Assembly (NCBI GenBank): GCA_934167935.1
Contig: CAKPMH010000010.1
Location: 1-39,151 of the forward strand
DNA: 39,151 bases
Source of the DNA: an uncultured Bacilli bacterium
GTDB lineage: Bacteria; Bacillota_I; Bacilli_A; RF39; UBA660
Reading direction: 5' to 3'
In this document: positions 1 through 6,882 of the stretch, piece after piece
Layout of the letters: every line of letters begins with the position of its first letter
Numbering within the stretch: position 1 is the stretch's first letter
Program-made: the position numbers and the translations under genes
The notes under the pieces: model-generated
The model's database searches: none
Seen by the model: only the letters and a program-made list of their open reading frames with translations
Told to the model about the DNA's origin: nothing

Positions 1-1
1 G

Positions 2-562
2 CTATATAGAGAGGAAAAACCAACAAGTGGTAAAATAATTGTAGGTGGACTTGATGTAGCTAAATTAAGAAATAGTAAAGTATATAAATTAAGAAGAAAA
101 ATAGGAGTCGTTTTTCAAGACTTTAAATTATTAAATAAATCAACTGTATATGAAAATGTTGCCTTTGCTTTAGAAGTATTAGGTCAACCAAAAGATGAAA
201 TACATGACAAAGTATTAAAATCACTTGAATTAGTTGGATTAAAACACAAAGCAAAAAATTATCCCAACCAGTTATCCGGAGGAGAGCAACAAAGAGTTGC
301 AATAGCACGTGCAATAGTAAATGGTCCAAAATTATTAATATGTGATGAACCAACTGGAAATCTTGATGAAAATACAAGTATGGAAATTATGCAAGTATTA
401 GAAGAAATTAATAAATTAGGTACAACAATTATTATGGTTACACATGATACGGTAATAGTTGATAAATTAAAGAAAAGAACCATTTTATTAGATAGTGGAA
501 GAATATTAAAAGATTTTATGAAAGGAACATATAGTAATGAAAGCATTAAGAATACTAAGTAG
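2..562 (+). CDS. ftsE: Cell-division ABC ATPase FtsE (5' end outside window)
   Basis: ATPase subunit of FtsEX, which sits at the membrane and uses ATP to control peptidoglycan hydrolases at the septum or side wall. The reading frame is open from base 2; 186 codons are present, so roughly the first 40 residues, including Walker A, lie outside the window. Visible are the Q-loop (GVVFQDFKLL), the ABC signature LSGGEQQRVAIARA, Walker B LLICDEPTGNLD and the H-loop THD. The 3' end overlaps ftsX by 26 bases in another frame, implying coupled translation. The NLDENTS pattern after Walker B and the ftsX neighbour separate it from other ABC ATPases. Nothing unusual apart from the truncation by the window edge. 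Confidence 0.95.
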   Translation, partial: LYREEKPTSGKIIVGGLDVAKLRNSKVYKLRRKIGVVFQDFKLLNKSTVYENVAFALEVLGQPKDEIHDKVLKSLELVGLKHKAKNYPNQLSGGEQQRVAIARAIVNGPKLLICDEPTGNLDENTSMEIMQVLEEINKLGTTIIMVTHDTVIVDKLKKRTILLDSGRILKDFMKGTYSNESIKNTK

Positions 563-1436
563 AAATATAAGAGATTCATTTAAAAGCGTATTTAGAAATT
601 TTTCACTTTCACTAGCAAGTATATCTTGTATAACAATAACTTTAATAGTAGTAGCAATATCTATAGTATTAACACTTAATGTTAATAGATTTACTGAATT
701 AGTAGAAAAAGACGTTACAATGGTTGCTTTCTTAAATTTAGATACAACAGATAATGAAAAAGAAGAAATATTAAAAGAAATAAAAGAACTAAATAATGTA
801 GAAAGTGTTAAATTTAAATCAAGAACTCAAATTGCTGATGATATGATGGCATCAAGTGAAGAATTTAAAAATATTATGTCTAGTTGGTCTGAAGGCGAAA
901 GCCCAATACAAGATACATTTCAAATCAAAGTAAAGGATATTAATGAAATAGGAAATACAGCAAAAAAGATAGAAAACATTGAAAAAATAGAACTAGTTAA
1001 ATATGGTGAAGGAATGGTAGAACAATTGGTTCAAACATTTGAAGTTGTTAGAAAGATAAGTTTAGGAGCAGTAGTTGCCTTAATAATAGTTACAGCTTTC
1101 TTAATTATAAATACAATAAAAATTACTATTTTTTCAAGAAAAAGAGAAATAGAAATAATGAGACTTGTTGGAGCATCAAACATAAATATAAAAATACCTT
1201 TTATAATAGAAGGATTAATATTAGGAGTATTAGGTTCAATTATTCCAATAATAACTACATGTTATGGATATACAACTTTATATGACAAGTTTGGCGGAAA
1301 ATTATTTTCAGATTTTATAAGATTAATAAAACCAACACCATTCATATATTATATATCAATAATCTTATTAATAATCGGTATGGTTGTTGGTATGTTTGGA
1401 AGTTTAAGAGCTGTAAGAAAATATTTAAAAATATGA
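537..1436 (+). CDS. ftsX: Cell-division ABC permease FtsX
   Basis: Membrane partner of FtsE. At 299 residues it is the usual length. It has a cytoplasmic N-terminus, a membrane helix at about residues 20-43, an extracytoplasmic domain to about residue 165 that in relatives contacts PcsB/CwlO-type hydrolases, then three further helices near 172-195, 217-243 and 268-292. The C-terminal part carries the FtsX/MacB permease pattern KREIEIMRLVGAS. The start at 537 has AAAGGA 11 bases upstream, inside ftsE. The TGA stop lies in the 5' arm of the terminator hairpin. No hydrolase gene is adjacent. Confidence 0.95.
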   Translation: MKALRILSRNIRDSFKSVFRNFSLSLASISCITITLIVVAISIVLTLNVNRFTELVEKDVTMVAFLNLDTTDNEKEEILKEIKELNNVESVKFKSRTQIADDMMASSEEFKNIMSSWSEGESPIQDTFQIKVKDINEIGNTAKKIENIEKIELVKYGEGMVEQLVQTFEVVRKISLGAVVALIIVTAFLIINTIKITIFSRKREIEIMRLVGASNINIKIPFIIEGLILGVLGSIIPIITTCYGYTTLYDKFGGKLFSDFIRLIKPTPFIYYISIILLIIGMVVGMFGSLRAVRKYLKI

Positions 1437-1457
1437 TTTACTTCATATTTTTTTTTT
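1427..1457 (+). terminator. Rho-independent terminator after ftsX
   Basis: A ten-base stem (1427-1436 with 1443-1452) with a six-base loop runs into a T tract. The 5' arm contains the ftsX stop codon. Confidence 0.8.
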
Positions 1458-1465
1458 GCTAAAAT
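1437..1465 (+). promoter_or_regulatory. Putative promoter of the MATE-like gene
   Basis: TTTACT (1437-1442), 17-base spacer, TAAAAT (1460-1465) preceded by TGC, an extended -10. The -35 hexamer is exactly the loop of the ftsX terminator and the spacer is its 3' arm plus T tract. The -35 is weak. Confidence 0.45.
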
Positions 1466-1482
1466 AAAGAAGGTGTATTATT

Positions 1483-2655
1483 ATGAAAGAATTTATATCA
1501 ATTTTATTTAGTTTTATATTTATGGGAATAGCTGATAATATTGATTTGGCATTTAATAATGCTATAAGTATAGATACAATCATTGTATGTGGTAGTTTAG
1601 TTTCAATAAATATAATTTTAAGATCTTTTACAGAAATGGGAACCTACATATATAGAATAATAAGGAAAAATGAATGGCAATATTTATGGTTAAATATAAT
1701 TATAAGTTTATTTTTAGGAATAACAATATTTTTATCTAGAGATATAATTGTAAATTTTTTTAGTTTAACAATTAACCAAAAACAACTATTATCAAATGTT
1801 TTAGTATTATATATTTTATACTTAGTAACTGGAAGATTGGCAAACGATCTTTTTGAAATATCAAGACTTAAAAAGAATTTAAAATTATATCGTAATGGTT
1901 TAATAATATTTTATGTATTATTAATAGGATTAGATTCATTAGTATTTATTTTCACAAGAAAATTAGAATTATTATTTGTAGCAACAATAGTATCTTGGAT
2001 TATTATTACAATATATATGTTATATAAATTGAGATTAAAATTTGAATTTCCAAGTAAAGAAACAATCAAAAATATTTATAAATATGGTATTCCAATGTCA
2101 TTAGAAAGATTTTTATCAAGAGTATTTATACTTATATATGGTGTGTTAGCAAGTCATTTAGGTACAAATAGTTACTCAATTCATTCCATATGTTACTCTG
2201 TTTGCCTAAGTTTAGAAATAATAACTAATGCATATCAAGCAGCATTAATGATAAAAGTTCCAGAAGGAAAAGATAGTAAAGAACAATATAAAATTTGTAT
2301 GGAAATGATGAAAAAAAGTTTTAAACTTATTGTTTTATTAAATTTCATCTTTGCAATAATTTATTTATTAATATCACATGGTAGTTTACCATTATATAAG
2401 TGTTTTCCATATATAATATTTTATTCATTTGGTGTATTTGGATTGTACCCTTATGAAACATACAAAACTTTATGTATTGCCCAAGGTAAACCAATAATAT
2501 TATTAATAGGTTCAACAATTGGCTCATTTCTAAGGGTAATAATATGTATACTATTTTTAAAAACACCAATTGCTATATATGTATTTGGAATTGTAAATTT
2601 AATAGATTTTTATATAAGAAGTAGAATATATAAAAAATATTTAAAATATGATTAA
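1483..2655 (+). CDS. MATE-like multidrug/organic-cation transporter
   Basis: Polytopic membrane protein of 390 residues with about ten to twelve hydrophobic helices. The opening MGIADNIDLAFNNAIS, followed by the two-bundle pattern and the internal segment KYGIPMSLERFLSR (about residue 203), resembles the start of the second bundle in MATE/NorM exporters, which expel cationic compounds using Na+ or H+ gradients. It is shorter than typical MATE proteins (about 450 residues), so the second bundle may be trimmed. It stands between two terminators with its own promoter, so it is probably monocistronic. Start: AAGAAGGTG lies upstream of the ATG. The substrate cannot be read from the sequence. A MOP-superfamily flippase is the main alternative. 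Confidence 0.65.
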   Translation: MKEFISILFSFIFMGIADNIDLAFNNAISIDTIIVCGSLVSINIILRSFTEMGTYIYRIIRKNEWQYLWLNIIISLFLGITIFLSRDIIVNFFSLTINQKQLLSNVLVLYILYLVTGRLANDLFEISRLKKNLKLYRNGLIIFYVLLIGLDSLVFIFTRKLELLFVATIVSWIIITIYMLYKLRLKFEFPSKETIKNIYKYGIPMSLERFLSRVFILIYGVLASHLGTNSYSIHSICYSVCLSLEIITNAYQAALMIKVPEGKDSKEQYKICMEMMKKSFKLIVLLNFIFAIIYLLISHGSLPLYKCFPYIIFYSFGVFGLYPYETYKTLCIAQGKPIILLIGSTIGSFLRVIICILFLKTPIAIYVFGIVNLIDFYIRSRIYKKYLKYD

Positions 2656-2670
2656 TTCATATTTTTTTTT
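2643..2670 (+). terminator. Terminator after the MATE-like gene
   Basis: Nine-base stem (2643-2651 with 2657-2665), a five-base loop that contains most of the stop codon, then a T tract. Its design and sequence closely mirror the ftsX terminator. Confidence 0.8.
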
Positions 2671-2684
2671 ATATTTCATAAAAT
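2656..2684 (+). promoter_or_regulatory. Putative promoter of yabG
   Basis: TTCATA (2656-2661), 17-base spacer, TAAAAT (2679-2684). It overlaps the 3' arm of the preceding terminator. GGTGAT (2690-2695) follows five bases after the -10. Confidence 0.4.
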
Positions 2685-2698
2685 TTAATGGTGATAAT

Positions 2699-3472
2699 AT
2701 GGAATTTAAAGTAGGAGATATTGTAACACGTAATTCATATAATAATGATACATTATTTAAAATATCAAAAATAGAAGATGATATATGTTATTTAATTGGT
2801 ATAAATGTAAGACTATGTGCTGATAGCTTAAAAGATGATTTAAAATTATCTGATACTGAAGATAGAGAAGAAGAATTTTTAGAAAAAATAAAACCTAAAG
2901 AATTAGAAAGAAATGATTACTTTTATCTTCCAGGCAAAATACTTCATATTGATGGAGATAAAGAATATTTAAATAGATGTCTTGATTATTACAATAATTT
3001 TAATATAATGGCTGCTGGAGTTTTATTAAAGGAAAGTAATATTCCTGATAAAATATATGAATTACTTAATGAATATAATCCAGATATAGTTGTCATAACA
3101 GGACATGACGCCTATCTAAAAAAAAGAAATGATTCTTCTAATATTAATTTATATAAAAATAGTTTATATTTTAAAAAAGCTATAGAAGAAGCAAGAAGAT
3201 TTGAAAAAAGTCATGAAAAGTTAGTTATTATAGCAGGTGGATGTCAATCAGATTATGAAGAACTTATAAAAGCCGGAGCTAATTTCGCATCGAGTCCAAA
3301 ACGTGTAAATATACATGCCCTAGATCCTGCTATAGTAGCAACTAAAATGAGTTTATCTGATATTGCAAAAGATATAGATATAAAAGATATTTTGGAAAAT
3401 ACAAAATATGGTGCATATGGAATAGGTGGTATTATTACAAAAGGTACAATGCATGTAGGTTATCCTAGATAG
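2699..3472 (+). CDS. yabG: Sporulation-specific protease YabG
   Basis: Peptidase family U57. In Bacillus it is made in the mother cell and trims spore coat proteins such as SafA and SpoIVA. The 258-residue product begins MEFKVGDIVTRNSYNNDTLF, typical of the family's N-terminal barrel-like domain, and carries the conserved VVITGHDAYL and IIAGGCQSDYEEL segments (roughly residues 130-200) and NIHALDPA. ATG 2699 is chosen over an in-frame ATG at 2648 because 2648 lies inside the preceding gene and terminator, while 2699 has GGTGAT four bases before it. veg follows 11 bases later, as in Bacillus subtilis. The Bacillus protein is about 290 residues, so this one is compact. Confidence 0.9.
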   Translation: MEFKVGDIVTRNSYNNDTLFKISKIEDDICYLIGINVRLCADSLKDDLKLSDTEDREEEFLEKIKPKELERNDYFYLPGKILHIDGDKEYLNRCLDYYNNFNIMAAGVLLKESNIPDKIYELLNEYNPDIVVITGHDAYLKKRNDSSNINLYKNSLYFKKAIEEARRFEKSHEKLVIIAGGCQSDYEELIKAGANFASSPKRVNIHALDPAIVATKMSLSDIAKDIDIKDILENTKYGAYGIGGIITKGTMHVGYPR

Positions 3473-3483
3473 GGGGAATTTAT

Positions 3484-3696
3484 ATTACAATAGATAAAAT
3501 TAAAAATGATTTAAATAACCATATTGGTACAACAGTTAAAATAAAGTACAATTTAGGTAGGAATAAATTTGAAGAATATGATGTAACTATAAAAGAATTA
3601 TATAAACATGTATTTATAGTGAAACTAAATAATAATGAGTTAAAATCATTTTCATATTCAGATATTATTACAAAAACTATTAAAATTAACTATTAA
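3484..3696 (+). CDS. veg: Veg protein with an apparent AUU start codon
   Basis: Seventy codons open from ATT 3484 to TAA 3694-3696, reading TIDKIKNDLNNHIGTTVKIK at the start and ending FSYSDIITKTIKINY. Length, the VKIKYNLGRNK segment, HVFIVKL and the SYSDI.TKT ending match Veg (DUF1021), which in B. subtilis lies in the same place between yabG and downstream spore genes and stimulates biofilm matrix genes. No ATG or TTG occurs in frame, and the only GTG is too far downstream. A strong Shine-Dalgarno AGGGGG (3471-3476) overlaps the yabG stop and lies seven bases before ATT 3484; ATT 3478 is too near it and ATA 3490 is far. AUU initiation is therefore inferred. A sequencing error in the start codon is the alternative. 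Confidence 0.8.
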   Translation: MTIDKIKNDLNNHIGTTVKIKYNLGRNKFEEYDVTIKELYKHVFIVKLNNNELKSFSYSDIITKTIKINY

Positions 3697-3699
3697 TTC

Positions 3700-3728
3700 T
3701 TGATTTTCTTTTCAATATAGGTTACAAT
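3700..3728 (+). promoter_or_regulatory. Promoter of spoVG
   Basis: TTGATT (3700-3705), 17-base spacer, TACAAT (3723-3728), with GGAAGGAG (3747-3754) as ribosome site. It looks like a housekeeping promoter; the Bacillus spoVG promoter uses sigma-H. Confidence 0.65.
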
Positions 3729-3762
3729 TAAATTGTAGAAAATACTGGAAGGAGAATTTATT

Positions 3763-4026
3763 ATGAAAATAACATCAGTAAACGTTCGTATTACAGACAA
3801 AGAAGATTCAAGAATGAAGGGAATAGCATCAGTATTAATTAATGACTGTTTTGCAATTCATGATATTAGAATTATAGAAGGTGAAAAAGGACTTTTCATA
3901 GCAATGCCAAGTCGTAAAACACAAAGTGGTGAATATAGAGATATAGCTCATCCAATTACACCTGAATGCAGAAAAATGTTTGAAGATGCTGTATTAGAAA
4001 AATATAATGAAGAATTAAACGCATAA
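3763..4026 (+). CDS. spoVG: Septation/RNA-binding regulator SpoVG
   Basis: SpoVG is a small nucleic-acid-binding protein that affects asymmetric septation and spore cortex formation in Bacillus, and capsule or virulence genes in other Bacillota. The 87-residue sequence is close to the family core: MKITSVNVRI, VLINDCFAIHDIRIIEG, FIAMPSRKTQSGEYRDIAHP. Length is typical (85-97). It has its own promoter and a strong Shine-Dalgarno, followed by a terminator whose loop is the stop codon, so it is monocistronic. Nothing is missing or disrupted. Confidence 0.97.
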   Translation: MKITSVNVRITDKEDSRMKGIASVLINDCFAIHDIRIIEGEKGLFIAMPSRKTQSGEYRDIAHPITPECRKMFEDAVLEKYNEELNA

Positions 4027-4038
4027 TGCGTTTTTTTT
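4018..4038 (+). terminator. Terminator after spoVG
   Basis: AACGCA (4018-4023) pairs with TGCGTT (4027-4032); the three-base loop is the TAA stop itself; T tract to 4038. Confidence 0.8.
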
Positions 4039-4061
4039 GTTCTAATAAAATTTAAGATGCA

Positions 4062-4079
4062 TATATTTTTTTAGGTGAT
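4062..4079 (+). promoter_or_regulatory. -10-like element and ribosome site of yabP
   Basis: TATATT (4062-4067), six bases, GGTGAT (4074-4079), then three bases to the ATG. No convincing -35 is visible. In Bacillus the yabPQ genes use sigma-E, so a sporulation sigma factor is possible. Confidence 0.35.
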
Positions 4080-4082
4080 AAT

Positions 4083-4370
4083 ATGGACAAGGATATAATA
4101 AATGTAGGAACTCATAGTATATCTATAACAGAAAGAAAAAATATAGTAGTAACAGGAGTAAAAAAAATTGATAGTTTTGATGATGAAGAGTTTTTACTCG
4201 AAACAAATATGGGATATATTATAATAAAAGGTAGTGAACTTGAAATAATAAAATTAGACACATATCAAGGAAATGTATCTATTAAAGGAAGAATAAACAG
4301 TTTAACATATATGGAAAATGCTAATAAAAAAGAAAAAGAAGATTCAATAATAAGTAAATTATTTAAATGA
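4083..4370 (+). CDS. yabP: Spore protein YabP
   Basis: YabP/YqfC family, needed in Bacillus for spore envelope assembly. The 95 residues include NVGTHSISITERKNIVVTGV, SFDDEEFLLETNMGYIIIKG and LDTYQGNVSIKGRINSLTY, which follow the family consensus across its whole length. A charged lysine/glutamate-rich tail follows. Start at 4083 is fixed by GGTGAT three bases upstream. The last four bases overlap the yabQ start (ATGA), indicating coupled translation, and the order yabP-yabQ-divIC matches Bacillus and Clostridium. Confidence 0.9.
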   Translation: MDKDIINVGTHSISITERKNIVVTGVKKIDSFDDEEFLLETNMGYIIIKGSELEIIKLDTYQGNVSIKGRINSLTYMENANKKEKEDSIISKLFK

Positions 4371-4639
4371 CATTAAAACTCCAAATAATTTCGTTAATAG
4401 TGTCACTGTTTTATGGAGTATTTTTTTCTTTTTTATTAAGTATAAATCATAAAATTATATATAACAGTAATAAATATATAAAAATAATAGGAACATTTAT
4501 TTTTATATTATTTAATTGTTTTTTATATTTTTTAATATTACTTAAAATAAATAATGGTATAGTACATATATACTGTATAATTTCAATTATGTTAGGATTT
4601 ATATTATATAATAGGATTGCATTAAAATATAAAAAATGA
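4367..4639 (+). CDS. yabQ: Short YabQ-type spore cortex membrane protein
   Basis: In Bacillus YabQ is a mother-cell membrane protein needed for cortex synthesis. This 90-residue version has three to four hydrophobic helices (about 5-26, 37-59, 64-85) and the family-like beginning LKLQIISLIVSLFYGVFFSF. The identification rests on that segment and on its position between yabP and divIC. It is much shorter than B. subtilis YabQ (about 210 residues) and keeps only the membrane part. Its 3' end contains the divIC promoter. Confidence 0.75.
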   Translation: MTLKLQIISLIVSLFYGVFFSFLLSINHKIIYNSNKYIKIIGTFIFILFNCFLYFLILLKINNGIVHIYCIISIMLGFILYNRIALKYKK

Positions 4640-4645
4640 TATAAT
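4617..4645 (+). promoter_or_regulatory. Promoter of divIC
   Basis: TTGCAT (4617-4622), 17-base spacer, TATAAT (4640-4645) preceded by TGA. It lies at the end of yabQ, so divIC can be expressed in vegetative cells independently of the spore genes. Confidence 0.65.
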
Positions 4646-4668
4646 CACTTTAATAGTAAGGTGATTAT

Positions 4669-5106
4669 ATGGCTAAGAAAAAAATAAGTAAAGCATCAAA
4701 AAGAAGGTTAATATTTTTTGGCTCATTATCTGTTTTAATAATATTTTATTTTTTATTTAGTGTTGGATATTACACATATAAAATATATTCCTTAAAGCAA
4801 GAAGAAAAAAATTTAAATGAAAAATTAACATCATTAGAAAAAGAAGAAAAAAACTTATCCACTGATATGGAGAAGTTAAAAGATCCTGAATATTTGGCTA
4901 AATATGCAAGAGAAGCATATAGTTATTCAAAAGATGATGAAATAATTATTCAAAGTATAAAAAAAGAAGAAACAAATAAAAAAGAAACACAAAAATTTAA
5001 TATTAATGACAAATATATATTAGGAATATGTGTTGTAATATTAATATTAATAATATTATATATATTAGTAAAAAGTCGTAAACACAAAAAGAAAAAAGGC
5101 AAGTAA
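4669..5106 (+). CDS. divIC: Septum protein DivIC with an extra C-terminal membrane helix
   Basis: FtsB/DivIC family, part of the FtsL-DivIB-DivIC complex that activates septal peptidoglycan synthesis. Residues 1-13 are basic, helix 14-36 spans the membrane, residues 40-72 are a coiled coil, and the conserved DPEYLAKYAREAYSYSKDDE (72-91) is the usual DivIC ending. Family members normally stop soon after this. Here a linker is followed by a second membrane helix (about 117-134) and a lysine-rich tail, placing both ends in the cytoplasm. Start: GGTGAT three bases before the ATG. Position after yabPQ matches Bacillus. Confidence 0.85.
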   Translation: MAKKKISKASKRRLIFFGSLSVLIIFYFLFSVGYYTYKIYSLKQEEKNLNEKLTSLEKEEKNLSTDMEKLKDPEYLAKYAREAYSYSKDDEIIIQSIKKEETNKKETQKFNINDKYILGICVVILILIILYILVKSRKHKKKKGK

Positions 5107-5118
5107 TAGCCTTTTTTT
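5092..5118 (+). terminator. Terminator after divIC
   Basis: AAAAAGGC (5093-5100) pairs with GCCTTTTT (5109-5116) around the divIC stop. The tail reaches the convergent lemA stop codon. Confidence 0.75.
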
Positions 5119-5659
5119 AGATTTTAAGAGATTCTTGTTTTTCACTATCTAAATCTTTTCCATCATAATATGTTCTTTTTTTATACTTACATATTTTAGC
5201 AACTATGTTTTGAGGAAAAGATAATACAAGCTTGTTATAATCAGTAATAATATCATTATAATATTTTCTAGCTGCAACAATTTCAGATTCAGATTCAAAA
5301 AGACCTAAATCAATTTTTAAAAATTCTTCGTTATTACTCAAATCTTCATTTTCTTTATATTTATTAAATTCATTTATTGCTTCATATAATTGTCTGTCTA
5401 GTTCAAAATTAGATAATTTTTTTGATTTCATTTTATCGATTGTTTCTAAAATATTAGCTTTTTCTTTTGTATGAGCTTTTATAATATTAATAGATTTATT
5501 TAAAAGATCATATCTTTTTCTTAAAGTAGTATCAATAAAATTTTCTGCTTCATTTATTCTTATTATAAAAGATTGAAAATGATTATAAACAGATACAAAC
5601 CAAATAAGTATAAAACATATTATTATTAATATAATTATTGTAATATAAAAACCATGCAT
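5117..5659 (-). CDS. lemA: LemA family membrane protein
   Basis: LemA proteins have one N-terminal membrane helix and a helical-bundle domain; their role is unsettled. This 180-residue protein has the helix at about residues 5-27, then the family segments RINEAENFIDTTLRKRYDLL and SESEIVAARKYYNDIITDYN, ending with FPQNIVAKICKYKKRTYY, close to the usual FP.N..A...GF...YF pattern. GGTGAT lies three bases before the ATG. It is convergent with divIC and head-to-tail with gerQ 41 bases upstream. Length is typical. Confidence 0.9.
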   Translation of the reverse strand: MHGFYITIIILIIICFILIWFVSVYNHFQSFIIRINEAENFIDTTLRKRYDLLNKSINIIKAHTKEKANILETIDKMKSKKLSNFELDRQLYEAINEFNKYKENEDLSNNEEFLKIDLGLFESESEIVAARKYYNDIITDYNKLVLSFPQNIVAKICKYKKRTYYDGKDLDSEKQESLKI

Positions 5660-5662
5660 ACT

Positions 5663-5683
5663 ATCACCAAGATAATTATAACA
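5663..5683 (-). promoter_or_regulatory. Extended -10 promoter and ribosome site of lemA
   Basis: On the minus strand: TGT-TATAAT (-10 at 5680-5675), six bases, GGTGAT (5668-5663), three bases, ATG. The -35 is weak. Predicted leader is about nine bases. Confidence 0.55.
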
Positions 5684-5700
5684 AAAAATATTAAAAATTT

Positions 5701-6078
5701 CTAGGTATTTGGAATAAATTCTTCACTATAATTTATAGGTTCATCAAATGATATAAAATCAACATAAATCATAAGCAAAAGTTCCCATGTACCATTTTTA
5801 GGATCACTTAGTATTATATGATCACGACCTGATTGTTCAATAATTCCTTTAAATTCTCTATCTCTAAATTCATTAGAATCAGGGAAAGTCATATGAACTC
5901 TAACTTGTTTACCTTTATTAAGTCTTAAAATATTTTCAATATAAGATTGTTCACTAGGTAATGCCATTGGTTCATAATTACTATTAGTATTATTTATAGT
6001 ATAATTTTGATTTCCAGGTGGTGTATTGTTAAAACTTTGATTTGGAAAAATTGGGTTACCAAAATAATTATTATTCAT
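5701..6078 (-). CDS. gerQ: Spore coat protein GerQ
   Basis: In Bacillus GerQ is an inner coat protein needed to hold the cortex hydrolase CwlJ, and is cross-linked by transglutaminase. The 125-residue protein has an Asn/Pro-rich N-terminal half and the conserved core from QSYIENILRLNKGKQVRVHM (about 44-63) through REFKGIIEQSGRDHIILSDP and GTWELLLMIYVDFISF, which identify the family. The N-terminal region is short compared with B. subtilis (181 residues) and has no lysine before residue 55, whereas the Bacillus cross-linking lysines are at the extreme N-terminus. AAAGGATGAT precedes the ATG. It is divergent from cse60 across an intergenic region holding two Spo0A boxes. Confidence 0.9.
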   Translation of the reverse strand: MNNNYFGNPIFPNQSFNNTPPGNQNYTINNTNSNYEPMALPSEQSYIENILRLNKGKQVRVHMTFPDSNEFRDREFKGIIEQSGRDHIILSDPKNGTWELLLMIYVDFISFDEPINYSEEFIPNT

Positions 6079-6134
6079 AAAATCATCCTTTCTTTATAAT
6101 ATATTAAATATAAAAATAAAATATGCTAACATAA

Positions 6135-6151
6135 TTCGACACAATTCGACA
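6135..6151. promoter_or_regulatory. Two tandem Spo0A boxes between gerQ and cse60
   Basis: TTCGACA occurs at 6135-6141 and 6145-6151, the reverse complement of the consensus 0A box TGTCGAA. Both are perfect and three bases apart, the arrangement bound by a Spo0A dimer in abrB. They lie about 12 and 22 bases upstream of the cse60 -10 (TATACT), where a -35 would be, which suits activation by Spo0A-P. They could also act on gerQ. Confidence 0.7.
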
Positions 6152-6162
6152 AGAAACTTTTG

Positions 6163-6168
6163 TATACT
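6163..6168 (+). promoter_or_regulatory. -10 element of cse60
   Basis: TATACT eight bases before the cse60 ribosome site (GGTGAT, 6176-6181). No -35 hexamer is seen at 17 bases; the 0A boxes occupy that place. Confidence 0.45.
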
Positions 6169-6184
6169 AGTAACTGGTGATTAT

Positions 6185-6352
6185 ATGAAAGTAAAAATAT
6201 TTGATGAAAATCATGAAAAAGATTTAGAAAAAGCAATTAATGATTTTTTGGATAGTGATATAGAAGTAATAGATATAAAATATCAAGTTGGAGTATCAAT
6301 ATTTTCTGAAGAACAAGTATATTGTTTTTCAGCTATGGTCATATATAATTAA
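6185..6352 (+). CDS. cse60: Small sporulation protein Cse60
   Basis: A 55-residue protein starting MKVKIFDENHEKDLEKAIND and ending YCFSAMVIYN. This matches the Cse60 family (DUF2758), small acidic proteins expressed in the Bacillus mother cell, of unknown biochemical role. The EQVYCFSAM segment is characteristic. GGTGAT lies three bases before the ATG. It is divergent from gerQ, another spore gene, and downstream of tandem 0A boxes, so the context supports a sporulation role. Confidence 0.8.
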   Translation: MKVKIFDENHEKDLEKAINDFLDSDIEVIDIKYQVGVSIFSEEQVYCFSAMVIYN

Positions 6353-6355
6353 AAT

Positions 6356-6384
6356 TTGACAAAATAAGTTATATGTGATATTAT
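6356..6384 (+). promoter_or_regulatory. Strong consensus promoter upstream of the 6458 gene
   Basis: TTGACA (6356-6361), 17-base spacer, TATTAT (6379-6384) with TGA before it. The predicted leader is about 67 bases, one of the longest here; I see no defined structure in it. Confidence 0.75.
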
Positions 6385-6457
6385 TTTGAACTATGTGACC
6401 AAGGAATAATTTTTGCATAACATAATATAATGAATATGTATAGAAAAGAGATGAATT

Positions 6458-6814
6458 ATGGAAGAAAGAATGATAAGAGAAGAAAAAGCAAATTTTTTAA
6501 TAAAAAATAAAGATGCTTTATTAAATAATTTTTCAAATATAAATTACATGATATTTAATTTATTAATAAGTAATGAAAAATTAAAAGAAATGGACGAATA
6601 TAAACAAATAATGAAAATTATAGGAAAAAATAAAATTCAAGAACATAATTACATAGAAGTATCAGAAATAATTTATTATTTATCAAGTATACTTGGAAAA
6701 TTATGTATTAGTCCAAAACAACAAAATATTTATAGAGCAAAATTATATAATTACCTAGAATACTTTAAAGAAAAAGAAGAAAGTAAAGTAATGACTAAAA
6801 AGATAAGTGCATAA
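6458..6814 (+). CDS. Unknown small helical protein
   Basis: A 118-residue protein I do not recognise. It is rich in Lys, Glu, Asn and Ile, predicted mostly helical and soluble, with no signal peptide, membrane helix or cysteine pair. The stretch EVSEIIYYLSSILGKLCISPKQQNIYR (about residues 68-94) looks like an ordered core. AAAGAGATG lies upstream of ATG 6458; a second in-frame ATG at 6470 is possible. It has a consensus promoter and its own terminator, so it is monocistronic. Codon use is like its neighbours. Confidence 0.7.
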   Translation: MEERMIREEKANFLIKNKDALLNNFSNINYMIFNLLISNEKLKEMDEYKQIMKIIGKNKIQEHNYIEVSEIIYYLSSILGKLCISPKQQNIYRAKLYNYLEYFKEKEESKVMTKKISA

Positions 6815-6835
6815 AATGGAAATTTCCATTTTTTT
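6813..6835 (+). terminator. Terminator after the 6458 gene
   Basis: Perfect stem AAAATGGA (6813-6820) with TCCATTTT (6825-6832), loop AATT, T tract; the stop codon touches the 5' arm. Confidence 0.8.
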
Positions 6836-6836
6836 G

Positions 6837-6865
6837 TTGAAAAAAAATAAAATTTAATGTATATT
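6837..6865 (+). promoter_or_regulatory. Promoter of the membrane/SH3 operon
   Basis: TTGAAA (6837-6842), 17-base spacer, TATATT (6860-6865). The -35 starts two bases after the preceding terminator's T tract. Confidence 0.55.
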
Positions 6866-6882
6866 AAAATAGAGGTAATAGT

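Noticed and set aside
2648..2698. Earlier yabG start at 2648
   Set aside because: It lies in the upstream gene and terminator, and the 17 extra residues are hydrophobic and unlike YabG; GGTGAT supports 2699.
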